Below are positions 6,556 through 10,803 of a stretch of 10,803 nt of DNA, in pieces. Origin of the DNA: Methanosaeta sp. UBA80 (GTDB lineage: Archaea > Halobacteriota > Methanosarcinia > Methanotrichales > Methanotrichaceae); the NCBI GenBank assembly GCA_002505805.1, contig DAWB01000153.1:1-10803 (forward strand). The letters are read 5' to 3'. The translations under genes and the position numbers were made by a program. Position 1 is the first letter of the stretch, and each line of letters opens with the position of its first letter. The notes below the pieces were generated by a model. The model searched no databases and was not told the origin of the DNA. It saw nothing but the letters and a program-made list of their open reading frames with translations.

Positions 6556-7321
6556 CTAAAAGATAGCTACCAGCAGCAGGGTCAACAGCCCCATGGTGAT
6601 GCAGAAGGCGGAGAAGTTCACTTTTTTTGCATATGCTATCAGCAGATCCATTGTCATATATCCTGCTACAAAAGATGCCAGTATGCCAGGCTGGCTGAGG
6701 CAAGGGGCATCTCAACCAGGAAAAGGGAATGATTTAGAGCCAATGCTCCCAATACCGCCGGCACGCTGATCATGAAGGATATGGCCAGAGCCTCATCCTG
6801 TTTTAAGTTCCTCATGAGAAGAGCAGCCAATGTGGTTCCGGATCGGGAGATCCCGGGCAAGATAGAGAAGCCCTGCACCAGCCCCAGAATGATCATGTCC
6901 ATGGCGTTCATATCTTGGATGCTGCGGGCTCCAGTTCCTCTGAGCCTGAGCAGCAGTCCGGTTAAGATCAGCAGAGCACCTATGAGCACAGTGGCCTGCA
7001 TCCCTCCTTTAAATCCTTCCCTAAAGAGAAGATAGAGGGGAATCCCGGTGATACCGGTGCTGATTGTGGAGATGATCAGCACTCTTGCATTTGGGTGCTG
7101 GGGTTCTTGAGAGCCTTGAGGAATTCTTCCTTGAACCGGATTAAAACGGCGGACATGGTGCCCAGATGAAGCAGTATGGAATAGGAAAAAGCATCATTCG
7201 GCGAGATTCCAAGCCATCCTATCATAAATGGCATGCTCTGGCCCTGGCTGCTTATCGGCAGCCATTCCGTGATTCCTTGCAGAATGCCGAGAAGGATGGC
7301 CTGAAATGGGTCAATCATCAT
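6556..7321 (-). pseudogene. uppP: BacA/UppP-type polyprenyl-diphosphate phosphatase, two frameshifts
   Basis: The intact enzyme is an integral membrane phosphatase that recycles the polyprenyl (in archaea, dolichyl-type) diphosphate carrier. The start at ATG 7321 or 7318 leads into ILLGILQGITEWLPISSQGQ, the first BacA motif. The frame runs into TGA after a short CCC run (GGG on the plus strand, 7093-7095). Restoring one C continues coding as NARVLIISTISTGITGIPLY, then the second motif LGLVQGFSILPGISRSGTT. A second break near 6686-6687 is repaired by one G (CTGGC to CTGGGC), giving LGILASFVAGYMTMDLLIAY and a stop at 6556-6558. The repaired protein of about 255 residues matches the family's usual 260-280. 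Both breaks are one-base losses in homopolymers, so either recent inactivation or sequencing/assembly error fits. In the first motif the usual SSSGH is SSQGQ, so the conserved His is Gln. Family assignment is firm; function in this strain is doubtful. Confidence 0.85.
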
Positions 7322-7541
7322 GCCAAGATAATTTGAAGCATTATTTGAGAGTATCCAGCCTTCCGCCGATTCCATAGCAATAATTCCATCGCAATATGCA
7401 CTCGCAGGATGAAGGGATAATTCTCTAGAAAATGGCCAGATTATGCTATCGACCTGTGCTATCGACCGGCCGGGGAAAAATCCAGGCCTATAAGGATTGG
7501 CTCCTCCTCCCTGTCGTATAGTAACGATTAAGGGGGAAGAG
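7322..7541. promoter_or_regulatory. Divergent gap with a tandem 11-bp repeat
   Basis: The 220 bp between the uppP-like start and the small gene carry TGCTATCGACC twice, at 7444-7454 and 7457-7467, with a period of 13 bp. Two adjacent copies in a divergent promoter region could be a regulator site. A TATA-like CCTATAAGG (7487-7495) just after them would start the rightward gene near 7518. I see no clear TATA box for the uppP-like gene. Confidence 0.35.
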
Positions 7542-7781
7542 GTGAATAATATCATAGCTAAAAAAATGGGGGAAAAAATGCCATCCAAAATAGTTCCGCG
7601 AGAATCGGACAATCCCATTCTGGAGGAGTACAAGGAAGACCTGAGCCATAAGCCCGGATACGGTATTCGTCCTGCCGGATACGACGATGAGCGTCTATTG
7701 CGGCTGGAAGAGCTTTTGGGAAAGGTGCAAGAGAGGCTTACAGATCTGGAGAAGAGGATCAAGAAATTAGAAGAAAAATAA
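7542..7781 (+). CDS. Small charged protein with C-terminal coiled coil, function unknown
   Basis: I do not recognise a family. From GTG 7542 the product has 79 residues, mostly charged and without membrane segments or Cys. The middle is Pro/Gly/Tyr-containing (HKPGYGIRPAGYDDER). The last 30 or so residues (LLRLEELLGKVQERL, then TDLEKRIKKLEEK) have a Leu/Ile/Val heptad pattern, a likely amphipathic helix forming a dimeric coiled coil. GTG 7542 is preferred because AGGGGGAAGA lies directly upstream; ATG 7566 and ATG 7578 (the latter after GGGGGAAAAAA) are good alternatives, and the frame also stays open back to ATG 7497. A TATA-like box sits at 7487-7495. It is flanked by convergent copA and divergent uppP, so it is probably a single-gene unit. 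The periodic helix and ribosome sites make it likely real; its role is open. Confidence 0.6.
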   Translation: MNNIIAKKMGEKMPSKIVPRESDNPILEEYKEDLSHKPGYGIRPAGYDDERLLRLEELLGKVQERLTDLEKRIKKLEEK

Positions 7782-7795
7782 GCTATTGAATGCTG

Positions 7796-7849
7796 TTTTT
7801 CTCTCTCAGTCATCCGAGAAGATTTGCTCTACCTCTCTATCTATTTTTT
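7796..7849 (+). terminator. T-runs after the small coiled-coil gene
   Basis: TTTTT at 7796-7800 (15 bp past the stop) and TTTTTT at 7844-7849 are likely archaeal termination tracts for the rightward transcript. The second lies within the last codons of convergent copA. Confidence 0.4.
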
Positions 7850-10293
7850 ATTGCAGGCGGAATATATTTTTTGAGCAGCAGTGATAGGGATACAACAGTT
7901 ACCGAGCTTGCGGCCATGGCCATGCCGGCCAGCTCGGGCCGGAAGGTTATGCCGAAGGCGGGGTATAGGGCACCAGCCGCCACCGGGACCAGAAGAGCAT
8001 TGTAGGCGAAAGCCCAGAAGATATTCTGCTTGATGCGGGAGATTACCTTGCGGCTGAGCTGAATTGCCGCCACGGCATCCAGCAGATCATCCTTCATCAG
8101 AACTATTTCTCCGGTCTCAATGGCCACGTCGGTTCCACTGCCGATGGCTATGCCTACATCGGCCTGAGCCAGGGCAGGAGCATCATTGATGCCATCGCCC
8201 ACAAAAGCCACCCGGCTGCCCGCTTCCTGTATTCTCTTTATCTCTCCAGATTTGTCTTCCGGCAGGACCTGGGATAGAGCTTTCTTGATGCCCAGCTGAT
8301 CGGCTATGGCGGCAGCGCTCTTGGCGTTGTCTCCCGTAATCATGACCACGGATAGATTCATTTTCTGCAACTGGGAGACGGCATCTTGAGCCGTGGACTT
8401 GAGCTGGTCGGATATGGAGAAGGCGGCAGATCCCCTGCCGTCCAGGGCCAGCAGCACGGCTGTCCTTCCCTGCGCCTCATAGAATGATGCTTTTTCCAGC
8501 ATTTCCGGTGGCACGGATATGTCCTCATCGGTAAAGAGCATCCGGTTTCCGGCTACCACCCTATGCCCCTCCACCATAGCCAGAACGCCCTTGCCCGGTC
8601 GGGCCTGGAAGTCCTCCGCCTGGGACAGATCCAGTGCCATATGCCGCGCCTTGCGGACCAAGGCTTCCGCCAGAGGATGCTCGGATGGAATCTGGGCCGA
8701 GGCGGCCAGTCGCAACGCTTCGTCTTCCCCCACACCATAGGCAGTCATATCTGTGACCTCCGGCCTGCCCACAGTGAGGGTTCCGGTCTTGTCGAAGGCC
8801 ACCACATCAAGCTTCTCTGAGGCTTCCAGAGCTTCGCCGCTCTTGATCAGAATTCCCAGCTCGGCGCCCCTCCCGATGCCCACGGTGATGGCAGTGGGAG
8901 TGGCCAGGCCCAGAGCGCAGGGGCAGGCTACCACGAGCACCGATATGAGAGAGGTGAGGGAGAAGAGCAGGCTATTGTGGGCCACAAAATACCAGTAGAT
9001 GAATGAAGCCAGGGCGATGGAGATGATGGTGGGGATGAAGTAAGATACAGCCCGGTCGGCGATCCTCTGTACCCTCGGCCTGGATCCCTGCGCCGCCTCT
9101 ACCAGGGAGATGATTCGGGCTAAAGCAGTGTCTTTTCCCACCCTGGTGGCCCTGATCTGTAATGAGCCGTTCTTGTTGAGCGTACCTCCCACAGCGGGGC
9201 TTCCCGGCTTCTTCAAGACGGGAATGCTCTCCCCGGTGATCATGGACTCGTTTACATAGCTCTCACCCTGCTCCACCGCCCCGTCAGCAGGAATCTTCTC
9301 TCCTGGCCGGACCAGGAGCAGATCACCAATCAGGATCTCCTCGGCATAGATCTCCTTTTCCTTTCCATCTTCGAGGATGACCGCTTTCCTGGGCTGCAGC
9401 CCCACCAGATTGACAATGGCCTCGGAGGTCCGGCCTTTAGCTCTGGACTCCAGGTAGCGTCCTAGGGTGAGGAAGGTGGCCAGCATTACAGCAGTCTCAT
9501 AGAACATGAAATCAGGTGTGAGCACCACACCAAAGGTTCCCAGAATGCTGGAGAGATAGGCTACCCCTATACCCATGCCGTACATTACATCCATATCCAG
9601 AAGCCGGTGGGAGAGGGATCGGATGGCTGTCCGAAAGATGGGCAGGCTCAGATAGATGAAGACTGGCCCGGACAGGGCGAGCATGATCAGCCCCATTGTA
9701 TCGGGAACCGTCTCATGATTGTTCATGGGAAATATCTGGTGCAGGGGCAGGTACATCAGGAGCATGAGCAGAAGGCTGGCCACAGCACCGATGATGATGC
9801 GCTTCTTCTTTTCCCCAAGATCTCTCTCCAGTGCCTCATTCTCCCTGTCGGTGGCGCCCTCATCACCCGCCAGTCCCAGGAACTGGTAGCCGGCATCGAT
9901 AACCGCCTTTTTCATCTCTGCCAGGCCCACCAGGCGGGGATTGTATATCACATAGGCCTTCTCCGAGGCCAGGTTTACCCGCGCCTCCACCACTCCATCC
10001 AATTTCAGCAGAGCCTTTTGCAGAGCCGCTACGCACATGGCGCAGGACATGCCCCCGATCTTGAGCACGACCTCATCATCTACAACATCATAGCCTGTAT
10101 CTTTTATGGCCTTCTCCAGATCGGCAAGGTTGAGGCGTTCCGGATCATACTCGATCAAGGCCGTCTCTGCTGCCAGGTTGACCGCAGCTGATATAATCCC
10201 GTCCAAGTTTTGCAGAGACCTCTCTACAGCCGCGCTGCAAGCAGCACAGGCCATGCCTGACACCTTGATCTCAACCTTTTTATTTGCGGTCAT
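7837..10293 (-). CDS. copA: Cu+-exporting P-type ATPase (P1B-1)
   Basis: An integral membrane pump that exports Cu+ (or Ag+) from the cytoplasm using ATP. Two N-terminal heavy-metal-associated domains carry GMACAAC (C16/C19) and GMSCAMC (C84/C87). The membrane core begins at about 164. The actuator loop has TGES (353-356). The transport site is C457-P-C459, and it is completed by Y764-N765 (FAYNALL) and M793-A-A-S-S797, the set typical of Cu+ rather than Zn2+ pumps. The phosphorylated Asp is D501 in DKTGTLT, the nucleotide-domain His-Pro is H539-P540, and the hinge is GDGINDAP (699-706). At 818 residues it is full length with no break. ATG 10293 has GAGGATG a few bases upstream. No copper chaperone or regulator gene is visible next to it, but dyads and a TATA-like box precede it, consistent with metal-responsive control. 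Cation specificity rests on the motifs. Confidence 0.95.
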   Translation of the reverse strand: MTANKKVEIKVSGMACAACSAAVERSLQNLDGIISAAVNLAAETALIEYDPERLNLADLEKAIKDTGYDVVDDEVVLKIGGMSCAMCVAALQKALLKLDGVVEARVNLASEKAYVIYNPRLVGLAEMKKAVIDAGYQFLGLAGDEGATDRENEALERDLGEKKKRIIIGAVASLLLMLLMYLPLHQIFPMNNHETVPDTMGLIMLALSGPVFIYLSLPIFRTAIRSLSHRLLDMDVMYGMGIGVAYLSSILGTFGVVLTPDFMFYETAVMLATFLTLGRYLESRAKGRTSEAIVNLVGLQPRKAVILEDGKEKEIYAEEILIGDLLLVRPGEKIPADGAVEQGESYVNESMITGESIPVLKKPGSPAVGGTLNKNGSLQIRATRVGKDTALARIISLVEAAQGSRPRVQRIADRAVSYFIPTIISIALASFIYWYFVAHNSLLFSLTSLISVLVVACPCALGLATPTAITVGIGRGAELGILIKSGEALEASEKLDVVAFDKTGTLTVGRPEVTDMTAYGVGEDEALRLAASAQIPSEHPLAEALVRKARHMALDLSQAEDFQARPGKGVLAMVEGHRVVAGNRMLFTDEDISVPPEMLEKASFYEAQGRTAVLLALDGRGSAAFSISDQLKSTAQDAVSQLQKMNLSVVMITGDNAKSAAAIADQLGIKKALSQVLPEDKSGEIKRIQEAGSRVAFVGDGINDAPALAQADVGIAIGSGTDVAIETGEIVLMKDDLLDAVAAIQLSRKVISRIKQNIFWAFAYNALLVPVAAGALYPAFGITFRPELAGMAMAASSVTVVSLSLLLKKYIPPAIKNR

Positions 10294-10321
10294 AAAACAT
10301 CCTCGAGAATCCGTCCCTTTT

Positions 10322-10368
10322 GTCCGGACCCTTGGCCGGACGCCCTCAAGGTCAGACTCCGACTCTGA
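10322..10368 (-). promoter_or_regulatory. Two dyads upstream of copA, possible operator
   Basis: Nearest copA, GTCCGG (10322-10327) and CCGGAC (10336-10341) form a perfect inverted repeat, extendable by a further CC/GG pair with a one-base bulge. The left arm belongs to the 8-bp palindrome GTCCGGAC. Further out, TCAGACTCCGACTCTGA (10352-10368) is a hyphenated dyad with two symmetric mismatches. It coincides with the start site predicted from the TATA-like box, where a repressor could block transcription. The first repeat lies in the leader and could also be an RNA hairpin. Confidence 0.4.
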
Positions 10369-10387
10369 GCAGCACTGTCACATCAAA

Positions 10388-10396
10388 CCTATATGC
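10388..10396 (-). promoter_or_regulatory. TATA-like box of copA
   Basis: The minus strand reads GCATATAGG, centred about 100 bp before the copA start. Transcription would begin near 10366 and leave a leader of about 70 nt that includes the GTCCGG inverted repeat. The match is moderate. Confidence 0.3.
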
Positions 10397-10488
10397 TAAT
10401 CATGCGCCAGGGATAATTATCTTGAAAGCATTTATGATCTCCGGAAATAATAATTTTCCTGCTCTCGCTCTCTGTCCGGTCTGGCTTG

Positions 10489-10803
10489 CTATAAGTCACC
10501 ATCTTTCCTTCTGGCGAAGATGTTACCTCTTCTTGAAGGCAGGAAGCTGGCGGCCATCGAAAGCAGCGGGCCGATGATGAGGCCGGAGCCGGCCAGAAGG
10601 GCTATTGTTCCAATAACGGCCAATAGGGCTCTTTGCAGAATGCCTGCCTCTCCCCGGGCCAGGCGGATGGATGCCACTCCCAGCAGAGCATGAAATGCCC
10701 CTATGGCCAGGGTGATATAGACCTCCGGGCCAAGCGGGGCGCGGGTGAGGGAGAAGACCATCTGGTTGAATACCGAGGCGCTGGTGGCCAGGAAGAGAAA
10801 TCC
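10489..10803 (-). CDS. Unidentified membrane protein, C-terminal part, cut by right edge
   Basis: I do not recognise the family. The frame is open from the window edge (10803) to a TAG at 10489-10491, so 104 C-terminal residues are visible; ATG 10761 is internal to the open frame and need not be the start. There are at least two hydrophobic helices, one from VYITLAIGAFHALLGVASI and one from AGILQRALLAVIGTIALLAG on through LIIGPLLSMAASFL, perhaps with a third at the edge (GFLFLATSASVF). The tail is basic (RRGNIFARRKDGDL), which would place the C-terminus in the cytoplasm. It runs in the same direction as copA, 195 bp upstream of it, but copA appears to have its own promoter. A transport or metal-related role would be a guess. 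Confidence 0.6.
   Translation of the reverse strand, partial: GFLFLATSASVFNQMVFSLTRAPLGPEVYITLAIGAFHALLGVASIRLARGEAGILQRALLAVIGTIALLAGSGLIIGPLLSMAASFLPSRRGNIFARRKDGDL

Noticed and set aside
7322..7813. Upstream extension of the uppP-like reading frame on the minus strand
   Set aside because: The frame is open, but it is Ser/Arg-rich, lies opposite the small coiled-coil gene, and is not BacA-like; the family start is at 7318-7321.
9607..10191. Long open frame on the plus strand opposite copA (194 residues)
   Set aside because: It is antisense to the well-supported copA N-terminal half, is rich in His/Gln from reversed codons, and shows no domain or ribosome site.
1..10803. CRISPR arrays, tRNA or rRNA genes, toxin-antitoxin or phage-defence modules
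   Set aside because: I saw no regularly spaced repeats, no tRNA cloverleaf or rRNA-like sequence, and no gene with motifs of such systems.

Overview
The window looks like archaeal chromosome, most likely a euryarchaeal methanogen of the Methanothrix/Methanosarcinales type. This is inferred from A/T-rich TATA-like boxes about 25-40 bp before several starts, GGAGG/GGTGA ribosome sites, heavy ATA/AGG/AGA codon use, a Dpm1-type glycosyltransferase with membrane helices and an IS1-family remnant. No rRNA or tRNA is present to prove the lineage.

Layout from left to right. (1) 1-753, minus strand: a decayed IS1-family transposase, frameshifted and lacking the middle of its catalytic domain. (2) 853-6349: a surface-glycan block. 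It holds a membrane-anchored family-2 glycosyltransferase (+), an RmlC-like sugar 3,5-epimerase (-), a GDP-mannose 4,6-dehydratase-like enzyme (-), a GT4 glycosyltransferase with an odd N-terminal extension (+) and a WbbL-like family-2 glycosyltransferase (+) that overlaps the GT4 gene by 14 bp. (3) 6556-7321, minus: a BacA/UppP-type polyprenyl-diphosphatase gene broken by two apparent one-base losses in short homopolymers. (4) 7542-7781, plus: a small charged protein with a C-terminal coiled coil. (5) 7837-10293, minus: a full-length Cu+ P-type ATPase (CopA) with two metal-binding domains and dyad sequences upstream. (6) 10489 to the right edge, minus: the C-terminal end of an unidentified membrane protein.

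The dehydratase and epimerase could make a 6-deoxy nucleotide sugar. The GT2 and GT4 enzymes would assemble a lipid-linked glycan at the membrane, and the UppP-like phosphatase, if functional, would recycle the polyprenyl carrier. CopA is a separate metal-efflux function. I did not find a clearly new biological system. The points most worth a second look are the double-frameshifted uppP, the GT4 extension with a second TATA box inside it, the enlarged dehydratase C-terminal region paired with a cupin epimerase, and the dyads at the copA promoter.
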